From Myrmaecium sp. VS I D KN 1 (lineage: Eukaryota > Ascomycota > Dothideomycetes > Valsariales > Valsariaceae), in the NCBI GenBank assembly GCA_019775845.1, contig JADQAV010000008.1, forward strand, positions 310,001-374,000: a stretch of DNA of 64,000 nt, read 5' to 3'. Position 1 is the first letter of the stretch; each line of letters opens with the position of its first letter. The translations under genes and the position numbers were made by a program. The notes beneath the pieces are model-generated. The model had not been told where the DNA came from, searched no databases, and saw only the letters and a list, made by a program, of their open reading frames with translations. Positions 35,952-48,492 of the stretch are shown here, one piece after another.

Positions 35952-37385
35952 CATAAGCCGTACGCCGTCCCGAAACTGGCTTCCCACCCCCCGCAGCCGC
36001 CTCGCTCTCCTCCCCCAGACTACAGCCCCTCTCCGCTTCCGGTCCCGACGCCAATTCCGACTCCAACTCCGAATGCGACGGGCCTGACCCAGACCCCCGA
36101 CGGTACTCCGCCCCCGTACCACGAAGCTCTTTCCTCCGCCGTCCGCCGCTCCTCCACCGGCTCCATCCTCCACCGTCCGCCGCCCTCCTACTTCACTTCA
36201 GCCACCGCCGCCGCCGCCGCTTCCTCCTCCGCCACCTCACCACAGGTCGTCGAGCCCCTCACCTTCCTCGCCCCCGCCACTCCACGCCGCCGAAACTCCG
36301 AAAGCGAAATCGATCCGCTCTCCGACTCCCGGCTGCTCTCCGGCTCTCCACCGCCGCCACCGACCAGCGCCACCGCATCCGCCCTGCACCCGCAAGTCGC
36401 CGTCCTCCTCGGCGTGGACAAACGATGGCACCTCCCGCTGCAGCTCTGCCGCGCCCTGTCCGTCTCCCCGGCCCTGTACTGGGGTGCGCGGACGCTCTGG
36501 GCCGTCAGTCAGGAACTCCTCTTCCTCTGGCGGCGGGGTGAGTCGCCCATGGCCGATCTGACCTTGCGGCTGCGGTTGCTGGAGACCTTGCTCGCTGTAC
36601 TCTGGGTACGTTTCCTCCCAATCCTTTGGTTTCAATCGGCGACAGCGACAGCGACAACTAACCTACCTTCTCTTCCTCCTTTCCCCAGTGCGCCGCATCC
36701 GCCTACCTCTCCTTCTTCTTCGCCGACTGCCTCATGTCGCGCTGGTAAGTCTCCCTCCCCTCCCCCCCCCAAAAAAAAACCAAACCAACCCACACACACC
36801 TACCTAACCCCTCCCCCCCAAACAACAACCAGGCTCCTAAACTACACCCCCACCGCCACGCTCGTCCGCCTCATCACCCTCACCCTCACAACCGCCTACT
36901 GCGTCTCCCTCACCGTGCACCTGGCCGGCGTCTCCTCCGCCGCCTTCTCCCCCGCCGCCCCGCTCCACCAACCCCACCTCCTCAACCCGCAGCACATGCT
37001 CCCCGCCTGGATCGCCATCGCCGCCGCCCTCGTCGCCCTCGTCCGCCTCACCCACCATGGCCGCCGCCGCCGCCACAACCGCACCCGCATCCGCCGCGAG
37101 ACCTCCGCCGCCGCCGCCGTCCTGCGTGTCGTTGGCCTGGTGAGTTTCGTGTCGTTGTGTGTGTTGTGGGGGGGTTTGCATTGGCCGGTGGAGGGTTGGT
37201 CGGCTTCTTCTTCTGCTGCCGCACGTGCGAGCACTGGAACTACGTCCCCAGTCTCTAGCGACAAAACGTGGACGTCCGACATACCCGCCGATACGCACAC
37301 GCCGCCGCCGCCGCATGAGATTCCGCTCCTCGAGTTGGCGGCTCGACTCGGCTCGTTGTTTCGTTATCTGTGGGGTCTGCTCTAA
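35952..37385 (+). CDS. EOS1: EOS1-type ER membrane protein, 5' end unresolved
   Basis: The last three coding exons are firm: up to 36605, 36689-36744 and 36833-37385. Conserved EOS1 stretches are LHPQVAVLLGVDKRWHLPLQ, LWCAASAYLSFFFADCLMSR, WLLNYTPTATLVRLITLTL and IRRETSAAAAVLRVVGLVSF, with about four membrane segments. The N-terminal part is Pro/Ser-rich (PPPYHEALSSAVRRSS). EOS1 is an ER membrane protein needed for normal N-glycosylation and oxidative-stress tolerance in yeast. The frame is open from 35952 but contains no ATG before the membrane part. A TAG just upstream (35949-35951) coincides with a possible acceptor, so the start must lie in an upstream exon that I could not assign. The coordinate given is the open-frame limit. 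Confidence 0.8.
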   Translation, partial: HKPYAVPKLASHPPQPPRSPPPDYSPSPLPVPTPIPTPTPNATGLTQTPDGTPPPYHEALSSAVRRSSTGSILHRPPPSYFTSATAAAAASSSATSPQVVEPLTFLAPATPRRRNSESEIDPLSDSRLLSGSPPPPPTSATASALHPQVAVLLGVDKRWHLPLQLCRALSVSPALYWGARTLWAVSQELLFLWRRGESPMADLTLRLRLLETLLAVLWVRFLPILWFQSATATATTNLPSLPPFPSAPHPPTSPSSSPTASCRAGKSPSPPPPKKKPNQPTHTYLTPPPQTTTRLLNYTPTATLVRLITLTLTTAYCVSLTVHLAGVSSAAFSPAAPLHQPHLLNPQHMLPAWIAIAAALVALVRLTHHGRRRRHNRTRIRRETSAAAAVLRVVGLVSFVSLCVLWGGLHWPVEGWSASSSAAARASTGTTSPVSSDKTWTSDIPADTHTPPPPHEIPLLELAARLGSLFRYLWGLL

Positions 37386-37771
37386 GATCATTGCTGGTCC
37401 CGTTTTATTTTCATTATTATTTCTTTTTCCTTTCAGGTGGTATGGTGTACTGTAGTGGCATGTATCCGAGAGTTCTGATGAGGGGAAGGAGGGGGAGCTC
37501 TGGAGGGTGGATATATTGGTAGGGTGTGGAGACGATGAAGACGAAACATATCAAATTGAAAATAATGTTTTTCTTGTTCCTTCTTTTTCTTCCTTTCCCA
37601 TCTCTTTCTTCTTTTATCTTCCGACCCCCCGCCTCGTCTTACTTGGATTAATTCGATCAGAGCGAGTTAAAGCAAGGTAGCGATCGTCCTCATGGTATTC
37701 GACGCTAAACAGAAACAAACCTCACACATCACAGGAAACCCCCTACCCCCCCAATCCCGACCCCAACACCC
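37386..37771. other. Intergenic, convergent 3' ends
   Basis: 3' flanks of the EOS1-type gene and APC5; T-rich and C-rich tracts. No gene. Confidence 0.6.
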
Positions 37772-40484
37772 TCAATTACCCACCTCCCCCACCTCCCCCC
37801 CACCATCCCCACCACCCAACCACTCCCCCCCCTTCCCCCGTCGCGTCGCAAGATAGTTCTCCGCCCACTCACGCGCAAGATCATCATCGCCGCGCAAGCG
37901 CGCGATCAGCGCCTTCTTGGCCAGCTGCTCCAGCTCGCGGGGCAGGGCCTCCACGCGCGCGAACCCATCCCGGGCTACGTCGACGAAGACGTCCGCCTTG
38001 GCGAGGAGGGCGAGCGTGCGGCTGCGGCCGTGATGACGGCGACGACGACGCTCGTGGTCGTCGTCCTCGCCTCGATCCCGTGCTGGGGTTTGGGTGTCGG
38101 CTGAGGCTTCGGCGTCCGCAGCCCGGCCCGCCAGGCCCACGTAGCCGTCCCCGACGACGGCGTGCAGGTCGGCAATCAGGTGCTCGTCGCCGGACTCGGA
38201 GGCCGGGCCGAGGGCGCCGGCGCCGACGCGGGTGACGGTGTCGAACTCGCCGAGGTCGTTGAGGGCGACGAGCGCGCCGGCGAGGGCCTGCCAGCCCGCG
38301 ACGAGGCAGCCGACGCGGCCGGCTTCCCGGGCGGCGCGGAGGAAGAGGCCGAGACCCTTGACGGCTTGGCCTGCGGCTTGGAAGATCTGGCCTTTGGTGA
38401 TGAGGACCTCGAGTCGGTAGTACACGTCCGCCTTCTGCTGTCGGAGTGACTCGGAGAGGGTGTGGATCTTCGAGAGGGCGGTGGAGAAGTGGCCGAGGTT
38501 GGTGAGGTGCTGGACTTCGAGCAGGCGGAGACGAATGAGAAGGTCTGGGTCGGCGGCGGAGGTACAGAGAGGGCGAAGGGAGCGGAGGAGGTGCGGCGGC
38601 TCCGACGGGTCGCCGCGGCGGAGGGCGCGGGTGAGCTTGATGAGCCCGCTGCAGGCGGTGATGTACTGGTGGTATTTGAGAACGCGGCGGGTGGAGGGGT
38701 CGAGGTCGAGGGATTCGAGAAGGGAGAGGGCATCGGTGTAGCGGCCGGCTTGGGACAGCTGGGAAGGAGAGGTTAGGAATAGTCTCTGGCACGTGGCCGG
38801 CTAAGGTGTGTGAGCTCACCATGAAAGAGGATCGGCATGTGGCACGCAACTTCTCGTCCATCGGACAAGATGCATCGTAGACCTGCGTGACAAGATCGCA
38901 GTACACGCCGGACAGATGGGCATTTCCTTAGAAAGTCTGTCAGAGCTTTGTTCTAAGGTCAATCCTCAGCTGAAAGCACCTACCAAGTCTGCCGAATGCG
39001 GCAGATTGCATCAGTAGCTGTGCTCCAAATGTCCCAGTTATGTTCTCGCGGATATTGAGGTGCGAAGATTGGTAGATGTACTCCAAGGATTTGGGGATAT
39101 TATCGCCCTGTACGGATTTAGCAGCCTGAAATCCTCCGTTGTTGATGGTAACATACTGTACTCAACCCCAACTTGGCCTCATTCAGCAGGGTGGAGCTCA
39201 GTAAGTGATACATCTTACTGTCTCTCGCCTTCGTCTTCAAGAAAGTGAGTGCGTCACTCTCGGACCCGAGCATGCTCATGTAGCCCGCCCCACTCATCTC
39301 CTTCGGGTACGCTTTGCTCAGATGGTGAAGCCAGCTGAGGCTGAAGTTCAAACAGCTCATATCCTGATTTTCACGGGCCGTGGATATGGTCTCATTCATT
39401 GCGGCAATTGCCTCGTTGAAGCAACCGAAATCCGCATGTAAAATCGCCATGTGAAGAAGAGCGTATTGGTAATGAGTCCGATCTTGCGCCTGCATGGTAT
39501 AATCGAAATACCGGTGAAGGTTGTCGAAAGCGGAGGTGTAGTCTCCAGCCCGCCACGCGTCGAAGAATCTGTGAGTTGGTCAGTAAGGGACATACGCTGA
39601 CTTCTTTCTAAGGGATCACCGACTTGACGAAGTATGAGAGACTGGGAACTGATACCGCTGGTTCGATCATGCTGCGGAATTTGCTCTTGATATCATCCGG
39701 TACACGGTTGCCGAGTCCTAACATGGGTGAGCTATATGATTCGTTAATGTAGCCATCGACACATACTTTGAAGCTTGTCAACCTGGAACTCGAGGATCCT
39801 CTCGACGTCATCGGTGCTAATCAATCCCTCGGTTTCGTCCATGTCCTCAGGTCTCCCATAAACCGCCTGAAACAGCGGATCACCAGGAGCAAGCTCCAAC
39901 TCCGGCAAGTTCACATCGAAGCCTAAAGGCTCCGCAGCAGGGTTTCGCTTCCGCCAGGTCGCTGCGGTAGGCTCCTTGTATTTGAGAAAGGTCATCCATA
40001 ATCGGACAGCGCTGTCGAACTGCAGGCGCTCGAATTCTGCACGCGCTCGTCGGACAAAGAGGCCGAGAGGAGAAGTCCGGGCGAGAAGGATGCGGTCAGC
40101 GGGCGGTCCTGTGCCAGCCTCGGCTTCTTCCTCTGCCTGCTCCCGCGTGCGGACAAGAAGGTCACCAAGGCCTTCAAAGAAGCCTTCCAAGGCGTCGTGG
40201 GAGTTGATCGACCAAAGCTTTTTCAGGAACAGGTCAAGCAAGGTTCGTCCGGGAATGCACGATGCCTGAGTGATGGTAACATTCACGAAATCCTCAATCG
40301 GGATGAAGAAATTGCTCGACTCGCTGGGGTGCCTTGTTCGCGTATTTGACTGCGGAGGCGGGATGATATGTGAGGTGATGAAGGAAAGGATGGGTATCGT
40401 TGCGGAGCTTGGTACGACCGAGTCGCAGTACAGGTCTATGAGGACCAGCAGGCTGATTTTTGGGGGTGTAAGCCACCGAGACAT
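37772..40484 (-). CDS. APC5: Anaphase-promoting complex subunit 5
   Basis: Six exons: 40484-39767, 39717-39624, 39568-39157, 39125-38984, 38926-38820 and 38758-37772, giving 819 residues. It begins MSRWLTPPKISLLVLIDLYC. Signature stretches are SPLGLFVRRARAEFERLQFD, the TPR-like block HYQYALLHMAILHADFGCFN, and SLEYIYQSSHLNIRENITGT. The protein is a scaffold subunit with TPR repeats in the APC/C platform, the ubiquitin ligase that destroys securin and cyclin B. APC5 is a classical neighbour of fungal MAT loci, usually close to COX13 and APN2. Here it lies on the opposite side of MAT from them, which suggests rearrangement. Confidence 0.9.
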
Positions 40485-41132
40485 GATAGACAGGAGGTGG
40501 AAAAGATACAGGACAGCAGCTCTCGCTCCGTAGGCTCAAATATCGAAAGGAATTATCTCAAGGATGGTAAAGCTCCGTGAAGGCTGTCATCGACACATGG
40601 GCCTTGTGTTTGGCGAAGCTGATGGGCGTACGTATCTGTTTCCCTCGACAAGGGGAACTAAACGGCGACAGTGTGTAGTTTAGCGCACTTGTCAGGAGGA
40701 GCGCTCTTTAATTTAGAAAGCTTTGCGACTTGTTGCAATCTTTATTTTGTGAATGCTGATCAAAATGTCGAGTCGTTCAAGTCTGTACCAAACGCGGAAG
40801 AAGGCGCGTCGGGTCCGACAAGTGATGTTCTCACAGCCAATCAGAGAGCGTGGCGGGCCTTGAAGTAGCAGGAGCAGCCTTGAGACGCATCACAGATTCA
40901 CAGACCATGCATGCAATTTCATTGACCAAATTCTCGTCTCGAGATGTTTTTACATAGTTCGGATAGTCAGGGATCTTTCCGCTTTCAAAAGTCTGTTATT
41001 GATATAAGGTGTGCCAGGTACCATTTTGCATGGCTCTCATAGTGCATTAAAACTCCACGCGCGCCTACAACAACGCCCGACGCCAAAAAAGTGTAAAGGT
41101 CAAACCTGGAATGATCACACGGATCCGTGCAG
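40485..41132. other. Intergenic: APC5 upstream / CIA30 downstream
   Basis: Promoter of APC5 and 3' flank of the CIA30 gene, both minus. No coding signal. Confidence 0.5.
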
Positions 41133-42189
41133 CTAGATCTCAGAAGTCTCCAGCGGCTGCTCCCTTTTCAAATGCTTCGACTCCTTCTTCAACTGCCTGA
41201 GCCCGCCGCTGGATAGCTCGGACACGCCCTTCGATTCCTCCAACTCCTCGCCGTTGCTGGCCCAAATCTTACTTACCTTCAAATCGAATGGCCCAGGTAC
41301 CCTGTCAATCAGACTGAGCCCAACAGTCTTCACGCGGTTCCTCATCATCTCGCTCTGTGGCTCGACAACAATGCCGTGGTTTGTCCTAACAAAATCATTC
41401 CAGTTGATGAGGACAGTCTCCCATTCGCCAGGAGTTCGCGAAGTCAGCCGATGCTGATGCAGATCGGTCGGCACGATAGAGTCCGTTTGTAAATTCACAA
41501 AGTATCTCCTGCCATCTGATTTGAAGCGAATCCCGAGGTATTTGTAGGGATCAATGTCCCAGTATGCCTTGCCAAACAGCGACATGCCCCTCTCCAGTGT
41601 CCTCCATCCTGCGTATCCCGTCCGTTGAACATCAAGTCGATTGGTCGGCAGCTGAGTAGATATCTTGCCGTGGAAATGCAGGTGGGCTGGTTCACTTCCG
41701 GCAGCAGGGACCAGGTCGGCGTGGGCTTCGGAGAAGCCGCCAATGTCGGCATCAGACATGGCCTTGCATGCTGGGTGGGAGTCCGGATCGCCAAAGTCAA
41801 CGAGGACGTACGGGCTCTTGGCGCCCTTGATACCTTGAAGGCTGAAGGCTTTGAGCAAGCTTGTGTCAGTGGCGGCGGGGAAGCTGGTGGAGGCGAGCAT
41901 AGATACCAATGTCAGCGCCACGCTTGAACTGGTTCAAGCTCCGCCTCCAAAAGCCCTCAGAAAGACATCGTGCAGTGGGAATCATTGCGATCGCAGAAGG
42001 AGAGCTCTGATTCTGGAGGATATTCTTGTGTGCGACGCAGGCAGCTCTGCCTTGCGTGGTTCTCCGCGGGTCGGAGCTGCCAGCGGGAGCTCTAGGCCGG
42101 CGGATGTCCGGGCCAATGACGCCGACGCCCATCCTGGCTATACCGCTTTGGAGAAATTTCCCTGGCGTCGACCTCATCGACAGGGCCAT
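41133..42189 (-). CDS. CIA30: Complex I intermediate-associated protein 30
   Basis: Two exons, 42189-41907 and 41848-41133, giving 332 residues. The start at 42189 (MALSMRSTPGKFLQSGIARM) has an in-frame alternative ATG at 42177. The N-terminus is Arg/Ala-rich and mitochondrial in type. Conserved blocks are EGFWRRSLNQFKRGADI, SPYVLVDFGDPDSHPACKAM, RRYFVNLQTDSIVPTDLHQH and PGEWETVLINWNDFVRTNHG. CIA30 (NDUFAF1 in animals) is a matrix chaperone that binds the membrane-arm intermediate during assembly of respiratory complex I. It is divergent from the carrier gene with only 184 bases between start codons. CIA30 is known near the MAT locus in several Pezizomycotina. Confidence 0.92.
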
Positions 42190-42373
42190 CAATCTTCTCA
42201 GCCTTCCACTCGTTGTCTTCATTTTTTCCCTAACCTCACATACCATGTTTCCATAGGCCATTTTTCGTTTTTGCCGGAGTCCACATATCTGCTACAACTC
42301 TCTGCAGTCCTTCTTCCTTGCTGGCCATCCAAGAATCGCCCGTACCTCGAGTCCGCCACCGCAAAAACCACCG

Positions 42374-43631
42374 ATGACCCATCAATCGTCGTCGGGCCCG
42401 CGCTCGCTGGGCGCCGACTCGCGCAACGACCATATGGCGCCTCTTGTACAGCCTCGAGAAACAGGACAAGTTATACCAGACAAGGCAGAAGGCCGGCTCG
42501 TCGCAGAGAAGCCGAAGCCTCTGGCGAAATCATGGGCGCACTTCATTGCCGGAGGGTAGGATACCCTTTGCCACCTGATATGGATGTCTAGCTGACGATG
42601 TCTTCATTGAAGCCTCGGTGGTATGGCGTCCGCAACTCTCACTGCACCGCTGGACGTCCTCAAAACCCGGCTCCAGTCGACCTTCTATCAGCAGCAGCTC
42701 GCCTCCGCCCGCGCTGCGCGCGGATTGCCACCGATCGAGACGATGTCCTTCGCACGCGCCTCGGCACTTCACGTCAGGGAGACCTTCCAGATCCTCTTCG
42801 CTGTTCCGCGGGTCGAAGGATGGCGCGCACTCTTTAAGGGCCTCGGTCCGAACCTCATTGGCGTCGTGCCGGCACGCGCTATCAATTTCTACACATACGG
42901 CAACGGGAAACGATTGATAAGTCAATATCTCAATGACGGCAAGGAAGCGGCCTGGGTCCATCTGCTTGCAGCAGCATGTGCTGGTATCACAACGGGAACT
43001 GCGACGAATCCGATCTGGCTGGTAAAGACAAGGTTGCAGCTGGACAAGAGCAATCACAAGGATGGCACAGGGAGGCAGTACAAGAACGCGTTGGACTGCA
43101 CGATCAAGACGGTGAAGCACGAGGGTATCAGGGGGCTCTATCGCGGTCTGAGTGCTAGCTACCTCGGCGTTACCGAGAGCACGCTTCAATGGATGATGTA
43201 CGAGCAGATGAAGTTGTCGCTCGCTCGCAGAGAAGCACGCATTGAGGCTTCCGGACGCCCGCGAACTGCATGGGATCAGACAGTGTCATGGACGGGTAAC
43301 CTTGGCGCTGCGGGAGCGGCCAAGTTCATTGCGGCGATGTTGACTTACCCGCACGAAGTAGGTGTCCCTTGAATATCGATCTTGATCCGTCGACTAACAT
43401 ACGCCGCAGGTTGTCCGCACCCGTCTCCGACAAGCGCCCATGGAGGGAGGCCACCTCAAGTATACCGGCCTTGTTCAGTGCTTCACGACCATCTGGAAGG
43501 AGGAGGGCATGGCCTCTCTGTACGGTGGTCTGGTTCCCCATATGCTCCGTGTCGTTCCGAGCGCCGCGATCATGTTCGGCGTATACGAAAGCGTGCTGAA
43601 GCTTCTCGGCACTACCAGCAGCGTTCAATAA
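42374..43631 (+). CDS. RIM2: Mitochondrial pyrimidine nucleotide carrier
   Basis: Three exons: 42374-42555, 42613-43357 and 43410-43631, giving 382 residues. Three mitochondrial-carrier repeats are visible through their signatures: APLDVLKTRLQ in repeat 1, NPIWLVKTRLQLDK in repeat 2 and YPHEVVRTRLRQ in repeat 3. The long insertion after the first signature (TFYQQQLASARAARGLPPIE) is typical of the Rim2/SLC25A33-36 group. These inner-membrane carriers exchange pyrimidine (deoxy)nucleoside triphosphates and support mtDNA replication and iron use. The second intron falls inside the third signature. Confidence 0.9.
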
Positions 43632-44220
43632 ACGCATAGCTCAGCCCTCCTCTCATGCGTATCTCACCACTCTGTATCATAGTCTCCATGGGTTTAGGTG
43701 TTCTGGTCATTCTATTTCAAAAGTCTCGGTGTTTTGGGAGCTGCCTCATAGATGTTTGAACGCCGGTGATGAGGGGAATGCCGACATGGTGTGTCTCGAA
43801 GGTGCGGTGTACATAATTATAATACCAAAAAAAAGGTCGGCGAGCAAGCCCGCCTACATAATAAATCTCGTTGAACCTGTTCATTGTATGAGACCTTTTG
43901 GGGGAAAGAAAATGACGCCATGCCACCACCCGGCGCGCTTTTACGCTCCTGCGGTTAGAGATGCGCTCGGATCCGCGCGATGCGCTTCAGCCCTACCAGG
44001 GCAGTGTCACCCCGCCATCATGTTCGTGCCCCTCCAATCCGCAGGAAAATAACTCCAACTGCAGTCAGCCATCAGGAGATCCATCCACATCCGCCCGCGC
44101 GCATCCGCTCTACTCACGTCCCAGAGCTTCAGATAGGAGTAGTATATACACGAGGCGCTGAAGCCGAACGCTCCCAATCCCGCCCATCGCTACACCTCTC
44201 CCCCGCAGATACCAGTCACC
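43632..44220. other. Intergenic: carrier 3' flank and ADE1 promoter
   Basis: No gene seen. A TATATA element at 44146-44151, about 70 bases upstream of the ADE1 start, may belong to its promoter. Confidence 0.5.
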
Positions 44221-45337
44221 ATGTCTTCCGACGCGAACACCCCTACCGTCACGGTAGAAGACCTCAAGCAGAAGCTGAAGCTCATTGCTTCCGGCAAAGT
44301 CCGCGATATCTTCGAGATCGACGAGCATACTCTTCTCTTCGTCGCCTCTGACCGGATCAGCGCCTACGATGTGATCATGAAGAACGTGGGTGACCAGTGA
44401 CTGTTACTCGCATTGCCGGCGCGATATCACCGTACACATGTGTTAATGCCTCCCTAGGGTGTCCCGGAGAAGGGCAAGCTCCTCACGGCCATGTCGGACT
44501 ACTGGTTCCAATACCTGTCCCGCGAGATCCCCAATCTCAAGCACCACCTCATCTCCACCACTCTCCCCGAATCCCTGACGTCGAAGCTCTCCCCCGCCGA
44601 GGTATCCTACCTCACCGGCCGAAGTATGGTGGTCCGCAGGCTGCAGGTCCTACCCATCGAGTCCATTGTGCGTGGCTACATCACCGGCTCCGGCTGGGCG
44701 GAATACCAGAAGAACGGGACGGTCCATGGCATCCCCATGCCCAAGGGCCTGCAGGAGTCGCAAAAGCTCGAGCAGCCCCTCTGGACACCGAGCACGAAGG
44801 CGGAACTGGGCCAAAAGGACGAGAACATCCATCCGGACCAAGCGGCGAGCCTTATCGGCGAGGATGTCGCGAAGGAGATGGAGAGGTTGAGCTTGGAGAT
44901 CTACACTAAGGTAGGTCCTTTTCGTATTCTTCAGCGCTGAGGCCGGTTGTGCGTCCCTGCTCACTTCGCCAATGGACTGTGAACACTGTTCTGACTCCCC
45001 TCAGGCCCGCGACCACGCCGCCCGCAACGGCATCATCCTCGCCGACACCAAGTTCGAATTCGGTATCGACCCCTACGGCCCTGCCACCACTCCTCCTACT
45101 CTCTACCTCATCGATGAGGTGCTCACCCCGGACAGCAGCCGGTACTGGCCCGCGGACGGTTACGAGGTCGGCAAAGGCCAGTCCAGCTTTGACAAGCAGT
45201 TTCTCCGTGATTGGCTCACGACGAACAAGCTGAAGGGCGTCGAGGGCGTCGAGATGCCGCCGGAGATTGTGCAGAAGACGAGCGAGAAGTATAAGGAGGC
45301 GTATGAGAAGGTGACGGGGAAGAAGGTAGGAGCATGA
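44221..45337 (+). CDS. ADE1: SAICAR synthetase (purine biosynthesis)
   Basis: Three exons: 44221-44385, 44458-44910 and 45005-45337, giving 316 residues. Signatures are the nucleotide-binding [10 protein letters not shown] near the start, [13 protein letters not shown], and [20 protein letters not shown]. The C-terminal catalytic block includes [10 protein letters not shown] and [15 protein letters not shown]. The enzyme condenses CAIR with aspartate, using ATP, to give SAICAR in the cytosol. SAICAR synthetase is known near MAT in Eurotiomycete-type loci. Here it is the last recognisable gene before the MAT region on this side, where SLA2 often stands in other fungi. Confidence 0.96.
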
Positions 45338-48300
45338 TCGAAAGAAAGATGGTTCCGCGGGTGGGTCGAAAAATACGGATGTTTCTTTTCGTGCAACTTG
45401 TCCTTTCCTTTCCAAGAACCGTCACGATCCGTTATCCGCCGCTGGAGGACAATGCCTTTCGATTTCGTGGCGCATCGAGATTCGCAGCCTCTCTGTGTGA
45501 CTATGCTTTTTACCCAGTGCGTGTTTGAAAGAGCTTTGAACATTTGTCGATGCATTTACAGAAAAAAAGATTTCATTCTTCGAATATAGTACACTTTTCT
45601 TGTCCTACATTGGCTGATCCTGCACGCTTTTTTGTTGAGATTCGATTGATATGTTTAACACGCACAGGATCTAATTTCTAGCAAACGCCAACTTCACCAG
45701 GATCGAGTCAAAAGAGTCCGAAACGCGATCCTCCGTTTGTCGGCGCGGTCGCCATCTTTGTTGCTTCCTGACCGCTGCCTTGCCGCGCCCCTGAGCGGCG
45801 CTTGATGCCACCATGCATACAGCTTTGATAATCCATCCTAGAGCAAGGAAGCTACCCATCAAGGAGCCAAGAGGAAGTTAAACTCCTTCACCTACGATCA
45901 AGGCCACTCGGCCATTATGTCGCAAAAGGATGTCCGTTCTTCTGAGAAATTTCGCACCGTTAGTCCTGCCCTCTGGACCATCGTTCCACGTGCCTCTACG
46001 GCGCATGGAACTACTCGAATCCCAACAGTAACATACAGAAACTCGCAAAAGATATCCCAACTTTCCCAATGCGGAAATCAAGCCGATGGTTGCCATGTGG
46101 CATGGCAGTCCAATTCTCCCCATCGCCGACTTCGGCCCCCGGTCCATGGCCTTTTACAAGTGACACTTCGCAATTCCCAGCCCCAACACGGACGAACCGC
46201 TCCTAGAATCGGCGATGGCGGCATGTTGGGAGCGCCACACCGCTTCCCGATCTTCACATGTCGTTTGCTCGTGGTGTTTTTTTGATGGGCCCTGGTGTAA
46301 CTTGGAGTGCGCTCTGCACCGGCGAACCCGTCACAGTTCGTCCCCAATCTTTTCTATGTAGGCGGGGCCAACACGGAGGAGAGATAGATATCCAATTTGG
46401 GATATGCTCCCGGTCCTTGGTGTTACCGTGGGAAGAGGTCCTTTTATTTAAAATCCGCCTGCTCGCGTCTTTCTCTCCTTCTCTCTTCTCCCTCTCCTTT
46501 CCAACTTGCACCTGAACATCAACCTACCTCCCTACCAGTGTTTTTCTTTCCTACACGGATGTACTCCCTTCCAAAGCCTCCTGGACAGCAATTTAGGCCT
46601 TGGGAACCTACATGGACAGTTTCAGGATGATCTATCCATGTTGAGGCGTGATATGTCGCGTTTGGCTCCGTTTGCGGGAGACTCTCTGCAACCAACCCTC
46701 CTGCTCTGAGCAACAGGATGACGCGTCTCCCTTGACACAGATGGAACATCACTCAGTCTATCTCGACGACCGTGTCATATACTGCGCATCGCTACCCAAG
46801 CCATCTCAGTGTCGTTGGGGTAGCCCCTTTGTCGTCAGGGTGGTCCCACCCCTCAGCCTTGCGGTGGCAGCCTAACAAGTCCCACCACACACAACAACCC
46901 ACGACACGGATAGAATATTTATCACGCGTCTGTTCCTATGTGTTACGGGTGCCAAAATGCCCCAGAAAAATCCTGAGCACAATCTATCCGTGTCGTGGTG
47001 CGCAGGGTGTTGTTTGCCACGTTCCGTGCCACCACCATATGTCGCATCCCGGACCCGCACTATTTACCACGCGAGGTGCATTCCTCCACCATCGCCCGCA
47101 TCCGGCGGCCCCTTGGTACCACCACGACCCGTCAATGGTTAGACGGAAACTTAACCTGGACTACACCCTTACTCCGCGTCCATGGTATGGTCATGCTCTT
47201 CGACGTCGCCGCACACGGCTGTTGGCGGCGTCTCGACCGTCGACTCCATACTCTGGATTACGCCTGACATCACTGCAGCAGAAGACAGGCCCTTTTCTTT
47301 TCTTCAGTGGTATTACGGAATTCATTGTTGTTGCTGATAGGAAACTAGTCTACACTGAGATGGGATTATACTGAAATCCGCCGTCCGGTGCATTCCCAAC
47401 TCTGATCCGCTCGATCTTCAAGTCAAGAAAAGGAAAAGGAAAGAAAACGATTACCTCCCTTGGACCGAACCGAGATGAGACGATTGAGGAAAAAGTAAAA
47501 GTAGACTGCCCTTTCCAAACTCATTCCTCCACTGGGTGAGGGAGTCATGAGAAGAAGCGGCGAGTGGAAAAGAAAGAAGAGAGAAGCGCCCTTCACGTCA
47601 TCGCTTACCCCGTTTCCAGGGGAATGTGATGAACGATGGGAGAAAAAGGAAAAGAAAAAGCACAAAGGAAATCTCCATACATCCACCCTTTCATAACCGG
47701 CAGGACAATCAAGCCAGCGCTGATACGCGAGCCCCCTCGAGACTTTCTTTTGCCTGAACGCATTGGTAGTCTCCTTCAGAGAAAGGAACTAACAGCTGGC
47801 GGGTTCCGTGAGGACTGACCCTGTGCGTGGCAAGGGCCTTGCATATCAGGTGAATGTGTCAAAGGGAGCAAAGGCAAGGGGGCAAAATAAACACACAAAG
47901 GAAAAGTTGGAAAAGCATTGGGGTATCTTCCCTTGCGCCGAACCTGAGCTGTCAAAAGATGCCTCGAAAACATCATCCGCCTCCATCATCCGATTGCGTC
48001 AGATGTGGGGAGTGCAGAGTAAAAGAATCCGTCGATGAAGCGCTGGAGCCGATAAGCTCCAGATTACGTTGATGAAACTGTTCTTTTTTTTTGTCCTTTT
48101 TCTTCTTTCCGATTTTTTTGTTCGTTTTCTGTTCTTCAAGTATTGTTGAACTGTTTGGTTTCCGTTCTTTGGCATGAGCTGTCGATGTGCTTCTCGTACT
48201 GTTCTTGGGAGCCGTGAAAGCGACTCGACGGCCGGCAGCCGAACCTTTGGGCCCCATGAAGTGACGATCAAGAGGAGCTCACCGGACTCCGTCGAGTGCT

Positions 48301-48492
48301 CCAGGTATTGGTTGTTTAACGATCGACATCGTCATCCGATCCTTCGTTCCTTCTTTCTTGGTTTCTGATTTCTGATTTCCGATTTTTTTCTCTCTTTTCT
48401 TTCATTCAAATGTGAGTTGTTGCGTATGGCTCTGAGGGCCGAAGAAAGTCTAAAAAGAAACGAAGGCGATTTAGGTGATTTCGAAGAATCCC
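45338..48492. other. Long gene-poor stretch between ADE1 and MAT
   Basis: About 3.1 kb with several short open frames but no recognisable protein family and no convincing splice pattern. A 63-codon minus frame (45862-45671) with a hydrophobic N-terminus (MMGSFLALGWIIKAVCMVAS) is the only one I would look at again. Pyrimidine-rich tracts occur near 46470-46500 and 48085-48130. There is no sign of SLA2. Confidence 0.5.

Noticed and set aside
46772-47374. 200-codon plus-strand frame between ADE1 and MAT
   Set aside because: His/Pro/Arg-rich with no domain and no support from splice signals; probably fortuitous.
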